Assembly (NCBI GenBank): GCA_008508345.1
Contig: QNGE01000426.1
Location: forward strand, 33,051 to 97,050
Length of the DNA: 64,000 nt
DNA from: Paragonimus westermani
Taxonomy: Eukaryota; Platyhelminthes; Trematoda; Plagiorchiida; Troglotrematidae
Direction: 5' to 3'
Numbering within the stretch: the first letter of the stretch is position 1; every line of letters begins with the position of its first letter. Shown here in pieces: positions 12,343-26,393 of this stretch. The notes beneath the pieces were generated by a model. The model saw nothing but the letters and a program-made list of their open reading frames with translations, made no database searches and was not told where the DNA came from. The position numbers were made by a program, and so were the translations under genes.

Positions 12343-13734
12343 TTCTCCATGAAGCTGTCACGAAAACCATCGGTCCATACTCAAATCCATGCCACTCAAT
12401 GACGCAGAACACTATGTATCATTAATACATGTGTTGCTTACGATAACATCCTATTATGACGTTTGACCATAACACTGTTGTTTGTACGAAATGAGCGACG
12501 GTTCACTTCCGTAAAGTCACTCGGTCTCTCACGTCGTTGCACTCATTTGTACTATCCGCGGAGGCACTGCTCATCACCGTTCACCCCAGATCCGGTGGAA
12601 AACAAATAACCCTCAGTTTCACAGCCACTTTGGAACACACACGGTTTATGGTTTGCTTCCGCATCACTTCCGTTCAGATTTCAATGGAGTTTGGAGCAGG
12701 CTTAATTAGAGAACGACTTTGTTAGTGTGACTGCTTAACTCAACCATTAATGAGCGTCAGGTTCTGAATTGTGTTCATCGCCGACAATGAAATGAACTGT
12801 TGTGTAACAGTCGTAGTATTTTGTCGGGAACAATGAATGTTGTAATAACGACAATTTTCCTACTGATCGGTGGTCGGGATTCGAGGTCAGGTTGCGTTGC
12901 ATCGGTACGGAATCACGAACATGTGGTCTCGAGACCAGTCAAAGCGAATGAGTCGAGAATTTCCGAGGGTCAAGTTTCAGATATGAAAGCCAACACCCAC
13001 TCAACAATAACAGCAATACAACGCATGATTGTAACACCGAGCGAGGTCGGGATGGAATTACAGGATTTGGAAACTAATGGTAAACCAGCAAATTGTCAGC
13101 ATACAACCGGTCGCTGAGTAAACTCTGGAGAAATTGGTTCTAAACTTGTTATTATTCTGACCAGATATGGAGAGACTGATGAGAGTATGCAGCAGTCCTG
13201 GTATGCCTTTTGTCGATTTGTTGGTGCACCATTACATTCGAAATCCTGTCAACTATTTGTTGGCGGTCTTGCAAGTGGATATCGACCAGCACGTCGGAGG
13301 TACAAATTCTGTGAGTCGATTTGTTGAGGGATGTGCAACCCTTTTCTACAAGGATTAGAAAATGCTGTGCGACAGGTAGGCATTGCTAACTCTTGAACGG
13401 TGACGGTGCAGATTGGATGTTGTCTTGAAACGAACCACATAAATGTGTCTTTCTGATTTTCATGAGAACTTCATTCATGTGGAGGACTCGTGGAGTTAGT
13501 TGAATGCAAGTTGCTTGAGAATGTGTACAGCCTCAATATGTGTCTCCGGATGTTGTTCCACGAATTGTTGAGGATGATAGTCAACAGCGAGTGAAAACAG
13601 GCAGCTGCACAGTGTGAGGTGATGAGAGACGTGTGACGAGATTCGGGCCGTTTGTTCGATTTGGTGATTCGCATAGCAATCTGCTTGAATTGGATGTGAA
13701 GGAACGAACTACATGGAAAACGAGTGCATCGCGT
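12343..13734. repeat. Right arm of the ~1.39-kb inverted repeat
   Basis: Gapless inverted copy of 1-1392 at about 99.5% identity. The inner edge decays over about 12,337-12,352 (matches become scattered there). Sequence beyond 13,734 cannot be compared because its partner would fall left of the window. No target-site duplication can be judged. Confidence 0.93.
12833..13358 (+). CDS. Candidate two-exon secreted-protein gene (right copy)
   Basis: Exon 1 (12833-13079) starts at an ATG and encodes 82 codons plus one base: a hydrophobic N terminus (VVITTIFLLIGG) that could direct secretion, then a polar region containing the sequon NES. A predicted intron at 13080-13164 has donor G|GTAAAC and acceptor TTATTATTCTGACCAG with a fair pyrimidine run. 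Joining in phase 1 makes GAT and continues in frame into exon 2 (13165-13358), which ends at TAG. The total is 146 residues. The unspliced exon-1 frame would instead stop at 13117. Upstream, 12537-12725 is open for about 62 codons and could be another exon, but it has no good start. No domain or family is recognised. Conservation between the two arms is uninformative, because the arms are nearly identical everywhere. Confidence 0.32.
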
Positions 13735-15294
13735 GCTTGGGGAGCATAATTTTTTCAATTGATGATATTTTACCTTTTATGATCTTTTAATGCGGGATGC
13801 TAGCGGTTACCCTTTTGGATTACACCAGAATTATTTCTCATTTGAGATGACACAACTTTGTTGAAATTGTTCATTGTGTTCTGTTATTGAAGTAATCAGC
13901 TGGTAGATTTATTAATTCGGTGGGATTTCTTGAGCTTGTAACTGTTGACATAGCTTTTTTGTTTTACACAGCTGAATTACTGTTTTAAAGTGACAAAGTC
14001 GTTTCTTCAACTGTTGTTGAGAGATTAATGTGAACATGAGGGCAGCAGCCTCCAGCGGCGGCTTTGAACTTTATCTAACTCACCGATGAGGATCCCCAGT
14101 GGTCTGCTGAGTTATCCCTCTACGAAAATGCGCACCTCTAACCTGTAGCCATTAATGATCATGGTGGATGATGCATTTGTCGTCTACTGGCTCTTCCATC
14201 TTTTTTCTCTTTTGAACTGCGTGTTGCTTGTTTGTTTTTGGAATGGCGGTTTCGTCACTCGGCTGACACAGTACGGACGCGGGTAACAGACAGAATTTTT
14301 TCTGGTAATACGGGAGCTCAGCTTCGCAAAGACTGAATTGCCCATCTCTATGGTGTACGTTGGCAACTGATAGATCCGGTTTCTGCTGCTCGTCTTGAGA
14401 ATTGATGCACAATCCGTTGGACTTTGATTTTCACATTGCGATGGATTTGCACTGTTTTTTAAGATCCCTCACGATCATCCTTCGTAAGTGCAAGCTAACT
14501 GACACGTAGGATGAACAGTTAACTTATCATAGGGAGTACAAATAGTGCATGTGTGTAATGTGACTTTTTGATCAACGGCATCAGTCTTAATGTTTGAATT
14601 TAGCAAGAGGTTGGACCAGTAACCGTGCATCCATTGTTGAGGTTCGCGGAATGCGAGCGCAAGAGATTCTTTTCTCTGTTCAACAGTAAGGAACGCCATT
14701 AAATTTTCTGGTAACTAAACTGTTTTTGAACAGTCGTTTATCCCTATTCGTGACTAGAGATGTTTGGATTAAAAATACGTTTTCGTTGTATTGATCTCGT
14801 GGATGTATGGATTTGTTTTCATTGGGGTGCTTTTGAAAAAATTAGCGTACGCATAGAGCCATAAATATTCCACCTCCTCAGAAATCGAGGGTCCCAAATA
14901 TGAAACACGGATAGAAAGTGTAGGTGATAGATCACCAACGTGGCTCCTAACTTTCAGTCAGATTGGCTGATAGGTCACCCCATTATTTACGCAGCAAATG
15001 GCTCAACCAGCACATAATCGTACTTAGCGACGTCTACTCAATCCAGCTTCACAAAGGTCAGGGTTGTTTGGCTTTGTGCAGAGACGATAATAAACGTACT
15101 CAAACAACTTCGGTAACCCGCTGTCATGTTAAATGCACGAAAGGGATGAAGCCTAACAGAATACCTGTTGAATGTTGACAAAAAAGTGCACATCCGTGTC
15201 TAACACGTCCAGCGAAACAGACAATAAGAAGAGCCACCGCAGAAGTAGTAGTTTACTTAAAGTGACTGCTAATAGAGAGGACAGGTGCCACCTA
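13735..15294. other. No recognisable gene
   Basis: Short frames only on both strands; no domain, tRNA or repeat recognised. Confidence 0.45.
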
Positions 15295-15605
15295 GCGTAG
15301 TGAGGATAGACGGTTGCACAATACTACTCACACCACTATTCAGTAGCAGCATGGATCAAAATGATCGCGGGATAAATACGGGAGAGATACGGGAAGGATC
15401 GTTGGGAAGCAGAATGACATTTAATGACTTTCGCCACACGACGGAACTGAGACATGGTGTCCAAAACGACTGGAGCATCCTCAGAAGAGTGCGGTGTGCA
15501 AATGAGTGTTTTTGTTCTTAGTCCCGTTGAGAGGCTTAGGTAGTGTATTGGTTTCTCCAATAAAACAACCTTTGTGTCGTCCTCCTTCTGGATTTATAAC
15601 ATTAC
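15295..15605 (+). repeat. 0.3-kb dispersed repeat family A, copy 1
   Basis: It shares long blocks with 30,213-30,512, including ACACCACTATTCAGTAGCAG and GATAAATACGGGAGAGATAC, and later ATGAGTGTTT and a CAATAAAACAAC stretch near the 3' end. A third, weaker copy is at about 36,126-36,420. All three are in the same orientation. An AATAAA-like signal near the end would fit a solo LTR or a LINE/SINE tail, but no terminal motif or coding partner identifies the class. Confidence 0.75.
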
Positions 15606-16890
15606 TAACTTGCAGATAACCGCTGTCTGCCAACTGTTTGGTGTGTAAGATACCTCAAAACTACACTAGAATCTGTCAGAAAAAATTAGGCCCTCCGAGG
15701 TGCTGAAGTATGTCACTTTCTAAGACATGCTATTTTCCAAACTTTTGAGAAACGCTAATTTATGGATAGTGTACAACTGAAATAAGAATTCTAAATTGGA
15801 CTTAGATGACTCTATTCAATGAGGTAACGTACATGATGTGTGTCGTGAATATTTTTTCCATATATACAGGCTTTTCGTATGCAGCATCTCTTACAAAGCT
15901 CTCATAAACCACGTTTTTCTCCCTAACTTGGATACCGCTGTTTCATACTAAATTGTAGCAGGTTTCCAATTTTGTGAACACTTGACACAGTCGACCTGGA
16001 CACATTTCTATGCATTTGTAGCATATGAAGTAAAAAAAGCTTAAGGTCCTCACAATTTTTTTCCACCTTATCAATGATTAGTCAGTCCAAATTCCTTCCA
16101 CTTGTTTAGCCTGATTTGCTAAGGAATGAACATGACCGGACAATTATGATATTGCTTCGTTGCTGTCTGTTAACGGCACGGATGGCTGCGTTATCGACAA
16201 ACTGATACTGTTCGAAAATCACCTTGGTTTATAATATACCCAAGAGGCTAGAGTGAATCAAGATTTTATTTCGTACTCATCTAGTGTTTTAATAAAGAGT
16301 GGTTGTCAGGGTATACGTCACAGTTGCCAACCAATGAAAAGTGAACAGCTGGCCCCCAGTTGTGCTAACAACTGACGCTACATTCCATGTGCAAACAGTA
16401 TGCACTAAAATTTCAAGTTCATTCCGCCACAGCAATAGGGAGATGTGAATAGCACGGTTGCACCACAGTCTTCAGGACCGCAAACACCGCATGGTTGTCT
16501 GTTCATGCAAGTGTTCTGGTAAACTGAAGGTACACTACATTTTACAGGTTCGCGCTTGTCTAGATAGGGTGTTCTCACATCAACAGAATGAACAATCACA
16601 ACACTCCAAATGGCCTCTAAGATCAGTTAATTTACAGCCTCTGGACAAGTTTACATTTTGGCAATCTATAATCCTGTCCATACAAGAATTTAAAACGTGC
16701 TTCTAAATCGAAAAAAAAACTTCAAGCTTGAAAGCCCAACAACTAAGTGGTCGTGGTATGGAGTTATCATTAAAACAAACAGTTAGAATAGTGAAGTATT
16801 CAGTAAAGACTATTCTGTTACCTAACGTGGCTAGAATAATTTGTTGTAATACTTCTATTTGTCCGGCATGTACCCAATGACCGTTCAGTT
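15606..16890. other. No recognisable gene
   Basis: AT-rich, with short frames only. Confidence 0.45.
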
Positions 16891-17065
16891 ATGCTGAAAT
16901 TAATCGCCGGTCAAAATCTTTTCCAATCTATCATCAATCGTGAGTTCATCGGACACTGTATGATCGCGAATTATCCACAGACCAACGGGAATGAAGCCGA
17001 CTTTGATGCACACAGTCAGTCATGTTCACGCCCTACCTCATGGGAAACCAAACATCGATATTCGA
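16891..17065 (+). mobile_element. Possible LTR-retrotransposon integrase remnant
   Basis: One frame reads MLKLIAGQNLFQSI and then IANYPQTNGNEADF. The latter resembles the conserved integrase block before the catalytic Glu (YHPQxNGxxER in Ty3/Gypsy elements). It ends at a stop near 17088, and flanking frames give no further integrase motifs. A lone short motif is weak evidence. Confidence 0.3.
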
Positions 17066-20000
17066 CACCGGTCCAAAAGGCTCGGTAGATTCCTTAGCCG
17101 ATCGACTACCAAATAGCGTTTTCGTTCACCGTCTCAGGCCAAATGTTAGTCAAACCAGGGATAAATACTGAACCTGGTCGCTTCGTTATAATCTACCTAA
17201 ACTACAGGATGTATGGATCACTAATTCATAATCCTACTGCGACTTAAAGTGCTGTTCAAGTGTTATACAGGATGCTTTCTGCAGTTCGTTGGAGGCAATC
17301 AACTAAGCACGGTAACCTGCCCAGTCAATAAGAAGGATGCCTTTTAGGTCGTCTACCGTGTGCTAAGCAATCCATTTAAAATGATGACATTCCAAATGCC
17401 TACCGTTGCCGAGACCGCCAGTTCAAGCATTTGTGCTCAAAAGGGGTCGTGTGGACACTGAACGTCCGCAATCTAAACGCCAAGCGTAACATACAACCAA
17501 ATACCGACACTTACACCCTTCTGCTCCATAAATGATCAAAATTACAAGTTGCAGAAACGATTACGTAGATGTTAGTAAACACGCAGCTCGCAGTCTCCGT
17601 TGTCCAATTTTCTTGCTCACTCTGTTTACCGTTTTCATACTTAGAACTGAAAGTTGCTTCGGCAAACTGTCTGTTTTGGGTTATTCATCACTGAACTAAC
17701 AATCTGTCATTCTGCATGTGAGGCAAGCATAACTGAGGGCGGCTTGCCGCTTGATTACATCAAACAGGTTAGGTATCCAAATTGGCCTCCGCATCCGTCG
17801 GGTGAACTAGGTGTTTAGCAGATCTGTGGATTGAACATGGGAAACAAGCCTTGAGGCGAAGGTCTCAGAGTTAAGTGGATGGTTGGAGGTAAAACTAACA
17901 GCACGATGTTTACAGACTCCAGTTCGGTGTGATGGGAGATGGCGTTGCCCAAAAACATTGAGATTCGAGCCGCTGTACGTTCGTTTCACTATTGATTTCG
18001 GATGTCCAAACGGTACTTATTTGACGGATCATCTATGCGTTCTGGAAATGGTTACGCAAACATGGTAGGTGCCCAACACCCCCAGTAAAGAGGCATCATG
18101 GATTATTATAACCTCGGACAAACGATGAGGAGGTTTCCTCCTGTCATGTTGCGAAAACACTGACACCAGTCTTCTTTAAAATCCCTCGACCCCGATGTTT
18201 TCGCGTGGTTTATTGTCAGTGGGCTCGCCGGTAAACTACGATAGTGTAATATGTTCTCATCAATATTTGTGGTAGTCCAATAGGAAATTGGACAGACTGG
18301 ACACAAAACTGTCAACTACATCCTGCAGAGCATCTCTCGTTTCGCCACAGATTTGCAGAAAATCATCATGAATGTCCAAGTTTGCTTCACACAGATTCAA
18401 CCCACGACAGCCACTCTGAAAAAAATCACCTTTTAAACTCTTGCACTTCAAGCGTGTCGGCAGAGTTCAGCGCCTTTTCGTAAACGACTCTCACGTCAGT
18501 AGGTGTCTCACCATGTCTTTCATGAATGCGCACAAGCCACTGATGCACGGCGTTGTGGGTCTCATCGAGTCTTTTCTGCACTAGCGACACCCACCTCGAG
18601 ACGACCCACCTACAACGTATTCACTGATAGTAACAATGTGCGACCTAACATTCTGGGGCGTCTCACGGACAATATCCATTGATTTGGCTGCTGAAATTTG
18701 TGCAAAATGTAGTTCTACTAATTTTTCAATAGCCTGCAAACTTTATCAATCCCAGAGTATTTCGCTCATTGCTCCGCAGATCGGTGCGCCTAGATAAATC
18801 ACGAATCACAAGACTATCCAGCTGTGACGGGCTAGGAGTTAGGCTACATCCACTGAATAAGTCTCAGTACCGCATACTCATTTACACTTTAAAGGTGATC
18901 GATAAAACAGCCGGTGATCGAGCGCTTGCCAACCCTACCTACCAATCCAAGTTGCTACAACGGCCGATCAAGGTCTGTGTAGTAACCCAAGTGCTACATA
19001 CACAGGCATATGCGCCTGAATGTGGGAGTCGTCACCAGTGAATGCGGTACCATTTTCAGATTTGTTCCTTGTTACGGTGTTACACATTGAGACAACGAAA
19101 CCACGGGTAGCACAAATAATCGGATCGGATTTGAGTGCATACTCATGTTGCTTTTTTCAGAAGTCCAAAGTACACGCAGAGTCAAAACTTTCTGTTGACC
19201 TGCATTGACAGCGAAACTTACGAAATACTCGCATCTTTAACAATGTTCTCCGGTATGTCAGGTAACTGCCTTTTCGTTTCCCCCACGACGAGGTCCACTC
19301 TATCTGAACTTCCCCTTTATCAAACAGATTTCATGTTCGAGCCAGGTACAAGAGCCCGTTGATCATCAACTATGAACAGCTCTGTGAAGTTACTCATCAT
19401 GAGCTGCATTGTGGGATATTGGAATAATGATGTGACCCCTTTTTACAACCCGCACAATATGAAGCTATAAATAGTTAGCGTCAAGCCTTGATGTTTTCCC
19501 ATAAATCAAATCCAATAATATTTAGGCAGTCTTCGAGGCAGACACAAAACAGTGTTCAGTGGCATGATCACTGCGATACATCGGACACTCAAACGAGCAT
19601 TCGATTCATAATTCCTGCTAGCCACTTTTTTAAACACCATTAAAGTATGGTTTAGTCTGGTCTCTTTTTATTTCTCCAACCAGCAGAATTGTTGTGCCCG
19701 TATCAGTTAAGTACTTCCATTGCATTACGTTCATTTCTACTCACGCTGTATGGCAACTTTACCAGTCACCCTTATTGTTCCTGTCTCCAGCAAAATAAGT
19801 GAATAACGATTAACTATTTTATTTATAGTTACCGCGCTGTACGAGACCTTTATGATTTAAACGCCCATCCTTCAGTCAGCTAAAATGGTTCCAGGATCTC
19901 TTCCGACTGTGCCTCGTTCTCTTCAGCACAGTGAATTCTAGCGTGTGATGTCCAGAATTTCATTCAGTTTCGTGCTTCCCGCTGCCTCCACATGATAGGT

Positions 20001-22500
20001 GCAGTCACCGTTGATAACGATGGTTAACAAGTAACATATGAAAATTGAGAGATACCAATCTGAACAGTTGCTTGTGCCAAGCGGACGTGAGCTCTCAACG
20101 GCTAAGACAAACCGTAGATAAACCGGTCCGACAGTAGCTGCTATCTCGAGGTTGAGCTCAGTTGGCGAACCGTTTTATCCAATAAGTCTTGAAGAGCAAC
20201 GAGAAGCACCAAGCAGTCCGATCCTGCTCCAGCGCTGGACTTCTTAACTCAAGGTGGTTAGTTGAGCTGAGGAATCTAGTCACGGAGACCTACTTCACGG
20301 AAGTTTGCTCTAACCCTGCAGGGCTTTTACGTGCCACCAACAGCACTACCTTTTCTCTACCCTACCCAAATGTCTCCAGGGCAGTCAGCTTCCCGCGGTC
20401 GACGTTGTTCCTGACCGATTCATCGAAGTCACTTTAGTCTTACAAAGAAATCCGAACTTCACTCTCGTTGAGCATTTGCCGTCATACTTCTATTCTTGAG
20501 TTGGTCAAAACACCGCTTGTTGAATCCACAAAGCCACTGACGCTGAGAATAGTTTATTGTGAAAACTGACGCGCACTGTATAGGAACTCAGAGACGGAAA
20601 AGCTCATTTGCACAAACAAGATTGTTCAGTTGCTCAGTATTCTAATCAGAACTGATTCCAATTTATCAAATTCGTCCATAGTTTTCCGTACGTAAGTGCG
20701 GTGACAACTTTCTACCGGAACCTCATGCGAATTAAGGCAGCGATTTTCAGTGTACGCTTTTGAACAAATTTCTACTCACAGATGTCATGAGCAACTGAGT
20801 ACACCTTCAACAACCGAGTCGCAATTTTGACAGCCGTTCCGCTGGGTGCTCTGAGAGCTCTACTGTAAACAACGTGTGACGAGGCGTTCACGAAACAAGG
20901 ATAATATCATGTGAGTACTAGTGTATGCAAACTCGGAGCAAATCGGTGGAAAGAGCCACATTTTTTTCATGTCAAGTCGGAGTTGGTCAGCAGATGCCAG
21001 CTAGCCCAGTCCATCGTTTGTTTAGGCGTTCATTCAAGCAGTTGGATGCTAGCTGACAAAATTATTATGTTTTATCATCAATCTCATTGTTGAGAAAAAC
21101 ATGACGATTGTAGAAAGCAAGCCCGCAGTTATGTGAATGTGCATGTGGTTCGATGACGTGGCTGATCAAGTTACAGAAGGGAGTGGAGAAACTAATAACC
21201 TTAGGAATAATCACTAATTCGGATTTCCCTCGACTATGGATGAGCAGCTGATGCTGTGAAAAATTGACATAGCTTGATTGCCGATAAACCACACAAAACT
21301 GGTGAGTCAGACGCTAGATTTTGGTTTGACGTAGACGTCAAGTCAACAAAAGGATACAACATGGTTTGGTTGAACGAACCTCATGAGTGTGACATTCCAT
21401 GTCCGATGACTGTGTTCTGGTTTTCTACGGAAAACTGTTTCGCCAGCCCGTTTTGACATCATCCCAAACTCAGAGTAGTATAAGGTCTAGGGACACTAAA
21501 CATGGATGTTGCCCTAACGCTCCGAACGAACACACGACTAGTATGAGAACTTATTTTCTGAAGCGAAGATGATAAACAAACAGAAAGTATTGACAATGGA
21601 AAATATTTCGGAATTGCAAAAATCAGAAAAAACATATGATCGTCTGCTTCCACGGTGTGAAGGTGTTAATAGTGTGCTAAAAATGCAGATTTACCACAGA
21701 TTTAACACAATGGATAATGACAGTGCCAGAAAACACATACGACATCTACTTTAAACGTATGAACCAATTACAAACTGTTCTAACCCAGTTAATCATGTTC
21801 ATTAAGTTTCATTGCGGCAATCTATATTTAGTAGCTATTAAGTTCTCCGAAAGAAGAATGCTACACGACGACTGGCTTTGTGTACAACTGAACTGAATTT
21901 TCAAATCGCGAAATAATTGGAAAATTTAAACAGAAGACTTCCGTGTATTTTTATGGTAAACAATATGCTTCATTAGCAGGACAATGTAAAAAGTGAAGAG
22001 TATTCAGGAGAACAACGATAATTATTTTATTTGGAATAATTTATTGTCAATCGGTGTCCTCAATAGCAGCTTAGCAGTTACTCCAAGTGACTGATTTAAT
22101 TCACTCTTTGTTGAGTAGTGGTTAGTCATCCACCTGTTTAAAGCCTACATTGGGCAGTAAGGATGGGCTTGCTCAAGGCACCTACAGCCCCAAGACTACC
22201 ATAATCATGAGTTACCGAGCGTATTATTGCTGAAAAGTTCACGTTGTTCAGGAGGTCGTTTAGAAGACGGCGGCCGTTCTGATAGTACACAATTCCCGGT
22301 CTTTTCTATTATAAAAAGAGAGCCCATTCACAGAGCGATGGGAAAAAGCTTTTTGATATTCCATCGTACATATTTCCGATCGTCATAAACGTTGAACCTC
22401 CCCTGTAAAGGCTCCATAAACTAACGGAAATTCCCATTTTTCATTCGGTATTAAACAGTTTGGTCATGTTGGCAGCGTTCCGACCATTCTTGAAAACACA
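17066..22500. other. No recognisable gene
   Basis: About 5.4 kb with only short open frames (at most 90 codons, e.g. 18769-19041 plus) that carry no recognised domain. Probably intergenic or intronic. No repeat copies were matched to other parts of the window. Confidence 0.45.
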
Positions 22501-25500
22501 GGAACACAATCGCATTTTACTCACTCATTGTCAAGTGAGATAGAGTCCAGTGTCTACTGGTTCCTATCTCCGTTTCCGTCAGTTTCAACTGATTGCAGCT
22601 GTAGGTTAGCTGTAACTGTGGCTCACTATAGACTTCGTCTACAAACTGAGGACAATTCAGGCATCGATCCGAGTGAAGCATACATTGACCTCAATCTCAC
22701 GAATAACCTCATGGGTCCAACTATTTCCCATTGAATCGACAAACGGTCACCAGACTAAGTAACCCGAGAAGCTGAGTATTACAGCTGGGACGCGCAAGCT
22801 GATTCGTTCTCAGACGATCCGAAATTTGTGCGTGTGCGCTCACACAAGTCCACAGACCACGGTAGATTTGCGCGTTATTGCGCACTTCGTGCACAGATTC
22901 AACGAGTTCCCAAAGTAAGAACTCCATCCGTAACCGAACTGAAAACAGGTAAACCATATGAACTGGTGTGGAAACTTTTCAAGAACAGCCAATATTCAAC
23001 AATCGACATAGGGAACTGAACGCACGTAACCTAGTGAGCAACGAATCCAGAGCAAGAGCCATCAGCTTTATCTGTGCAGTCGGTGGCATGCCGATTACTC
23101 GGTAGCTTAATGGGCGATCCACGTTCATGGCAGGATGATGTTATTGTCCCTGCTCGGTTTCCTCCTCAATGGTTTACACTGTTTTGAAAGAATATCTCAC
23201 ACACGTCCCAGTGAAGGCACTTGGAGGATCACAAAAGGTGACAAATGCATGTGTGAGTGAAATGTACCTGTACGAAAGGTCGTTGTTCGATTCTGACTGT
23301 GGTGCAGCCCGCCAATGAAAGTGCTGGCGGTGGCATACCTGTGGTGCAATGCTAATCGGCCGAATGATCGATCAACTGTTGAATGGGCCCATGCTTTGGT
23401 CCGGTGTGTCCGAAATCAGGGTTGTTGTGTGGCCACCTCATGTATTTGGGTGCACGGATGTGCGTTCGCGTCATGGCCTGGACCAAGAATTAGAGAAAGG
23501 CGTTATTGTCTGGGGTCATGCCTCCAAGCCCATGACTTGCTCATGTCGGTCGAGCGAAGCAGGCAGCCCAGACCATAACTTTCAAACCAAGGGGCAGATA
23601 AAAGGCATGGGGAAGACTGTCTCAAATATATTGTCCTCCTGATCCGGTAACTGCGACGATGATACGCAGTGGTCCACAAACGATGACAACCGATATCAAG
23701 CCAGGGTACGGAAACATCGAAGCGGAAGCTGCGTGCTGTATGCGTGCGTGTTTGCACACAGACGTTCGTTCTGAACGCATGGGCCAAAACACGATTAAAA
23801 AATGGACCACTTACCGGTCTGAGTGAACGTGCATGTGAGGCGGAGGGTCTGCGCATGGATTAACGAGTGGACATGTGTTGCTTGGCCTGTGCTTGTGTGT
23901 TAATCACGTGACAGGTGCATAGGCTAATCGCGACTATACAGACGTTCTTTCAACCCGCCACACGTACACGGCGAGGACGATGTGGATACTAGCCTCAGCA
24001 CCAACACGGTTAAAAGTTAAGACCTCGTTTTGAATTCATGCTTGAGCAACGAAAATGTGCGGCCAGGTGAACCAGCTAATCGAATAAAGTGCATTCGACC
24101 CGACAGCGTCAGAACTGTGTTGTCGCGATGGTTACCATTTTGTGAACACTAAACTGGAGATGAAAATTTAATCCGTCAAAAGGTTTTGTTATTTAATCCT
24201 ATCAGCGAAACGACCGGTTCGTCATTTTGTCTTTCGTTCTTTTGTTACGAGCAAAAGCGTGCATTTATGCTCCAAAGATCCTAGTGCGTTGACTTCTTAA
24301 AACAATACTCTCTAACAGCTCTCTAAGCTCGAACCTTGTCGGTCAATATTATTGACCTCAAAGCATCCGCAAAAAGGTTAAACCGAGAAAAAACATTTGA
24401 ATTCAAGTTGATTTCCTCCAGATGAGCGCCAACATCCTACGCCCATACCACTACTACCAAGCCTGAGTGCGCAGCTGCCAAAAGTGCTTACCTATCAGAT
24501 GCATCAGTAGGCTACACTCGCTTTTATCCCCTCTAACGTCTTCCGTAGGATGAGAAAGATGAGTGGCACGACTGACCAGTGGGAATGGGTAGCCTTACTG
24601 GTTGTTCGTGGTCCATAAGATCGACTGAACCGAAATGCGGTCAACCAGCTTGTTACTCACACAAGACACCAGTGAACGCACACTTGTCTGGTGAATTTCG
24701 AACGATTTGTGGAATGCTCCAGGCACAAAATTGCTTGATTCCTCAGAAGCCATTGCCTAATAAGTGGAGCGTTTTCAAATTTGAACCGGAACATGTTACC
24801 GCATTAGATCAACTCAACCAAGCATGAAGGATCCAAGACGTCGTATGTTTGCGTTTGTAAAAGAGAACCATTACGCCAAACAGATGGGATGGGCAGATTG
24901 TGATTGCGTCTCTTCCATCAGTAAACACCGGAAAGCCGAATGCAGTTTATGCGCAAGAGGGGTGCTCATTGCTGGACGAAACTTCAAGTGCACCGGCGCT
25001 ACCATTTTTCCATGTACGATGACAATATATACGCATATTAAGTCTAGGTGTCACACCCAGTTAGAATCCTTCACACAGGTAGCAGTACCGCTTGCTGTGC
25101 TCGCTCGTCCTACTGGGTTCCCGCATTAGCGTTTGACGTTTTAGAGAAGTGTGTAAGTCACATTTCACAGAACTTACATGGATCTGTTCACATGTGGCAC
25201 TACCGGCAACAGTAATCTTGAGACCCCAGCCTTCCTGTTAAAGTTATTTCGGCCGGTTTCTGGTGACTACCTCCTACCTTTCTACGAGGTTGCAGATGCA
25301 TCACTAACAGCAGGCTGCGTTTTGCCGCCTGTCAAGTTTCGGGACTTAAATCTTCTCCGGCGCCATTGTCTTATGTCGATTGGCCAGAATAAGAATTACA
25401 ACTAATAACTGATGAGTTTACTAAACTTGATTCAGTCTTTCATCGGTCGGTTTAGCTTGAAACAGCTGCACGCAACTAGTGGACGGAATCCAGAGAAAAA

Positions 25501-26340
25501 TTGTTGCGTGCTAGATTTGAACATGGGATCGTTGTTTGATAGTTTGTTGAGTTGCAGCTACGCCACTATAGTTGCATCCTCAGCATAGCTGTGAATACCT
25601 GGCAAAAAAATTATTCGCACGGTCCCGAGGAAGCAGAGTTTTATTCACAACTTATTCAAATAGTCCGAATCAACTGTGCCTTGTTAGCGAAACAACTGCG
25701 CGAGGGAATCTCTACTTGGCGGTCCAAGTGGCAAACAGAATCACCCTGGTACACCAATTAACTTGTCTCGCCGAGGTTCTCTGTGCGATCGTCCTTGACT
25801 TACGATCCCAACTCTGTGACACTAATCCGTAGGCTAAAATCATTTGAGGTAAGTGCAATATTCACTGTCCACTTTAATCACGACCATCGTAATATGTGGT
25901 CAAATTGTAGCGAACCGAGATAACCTCGTGCCAGTTGACCTACATATTCTCATCCAGATCATTGTCGAATTTTTTTACAATTTCGGTCGAAGATACCCAC
26001 TGAAGTCATGAGAACGACAGAGTAGCGAACAAGACTTGTTTTCTGTGTTTGATCATCAGGCTAATTACAACACAATAAATATGAAAGCAGTGACTAATTT
26101 GAATCAGAAAACGGTCAATATAGGTTAGGGACGACGTGTTTGTTATCAGTTACGTGATAACTGTTCCAAATCATGGGCTTGATTGATTGTGGGCCATGGG
26201 AGGTGAAATGTCCGTACGAGCTTCTTCTGAGCGCAGAGGTCAGAGTTGCCCAATCGGATGCTGATAGCTTCGGCAACGGTCAACATTCGAAATCTCACAA
26301 TTTTTGATCGATTCCTTGGCACTCGGTAGACAATCCGAAA
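22501..26340. other. No recognised gene; G/C-richer patches
   Basis: 23,315-23,870 is richer in G+C, with overlapping open frames on both strands (up to 117 codons minus, 97 codons plus). 24,579-25,405 has three consecutive plus-strand frames of 75-101 codons. None shows a recognised domain. They could be decayed transposon coding regions or chance frames. Confidence 0.4.
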
Positions 26341-26351
26341 ATTGTACCGGC

Positions 26352-26375
26352 CTGAAGATGAATTATCGAAAACGT
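26352..26375 (+). ncRNA. Hammerhead-like motif at PLE terminus (weak)
   Basis: CTGAAGA fits the CUGANGA core and is followed after nine bases by GAAAACGT. The bases between would form only a poor helix II, so self-cleavage is doubtful. PLEs of many eukaryotes are known to carry hammerhead motifs in their terminal regions. The motif lies on the strand opposite to the PLE coding sequence. Confidence 0.25.
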
Positions 26376-26393
26376 ATGTTCGTCTATATGTCT

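Noticed and set aside
23503..23856. 117-codon minus-strand frame in a G/C-rich patch
   Set aside because: Competing open frames on the other strand and no domain; likely compositional.
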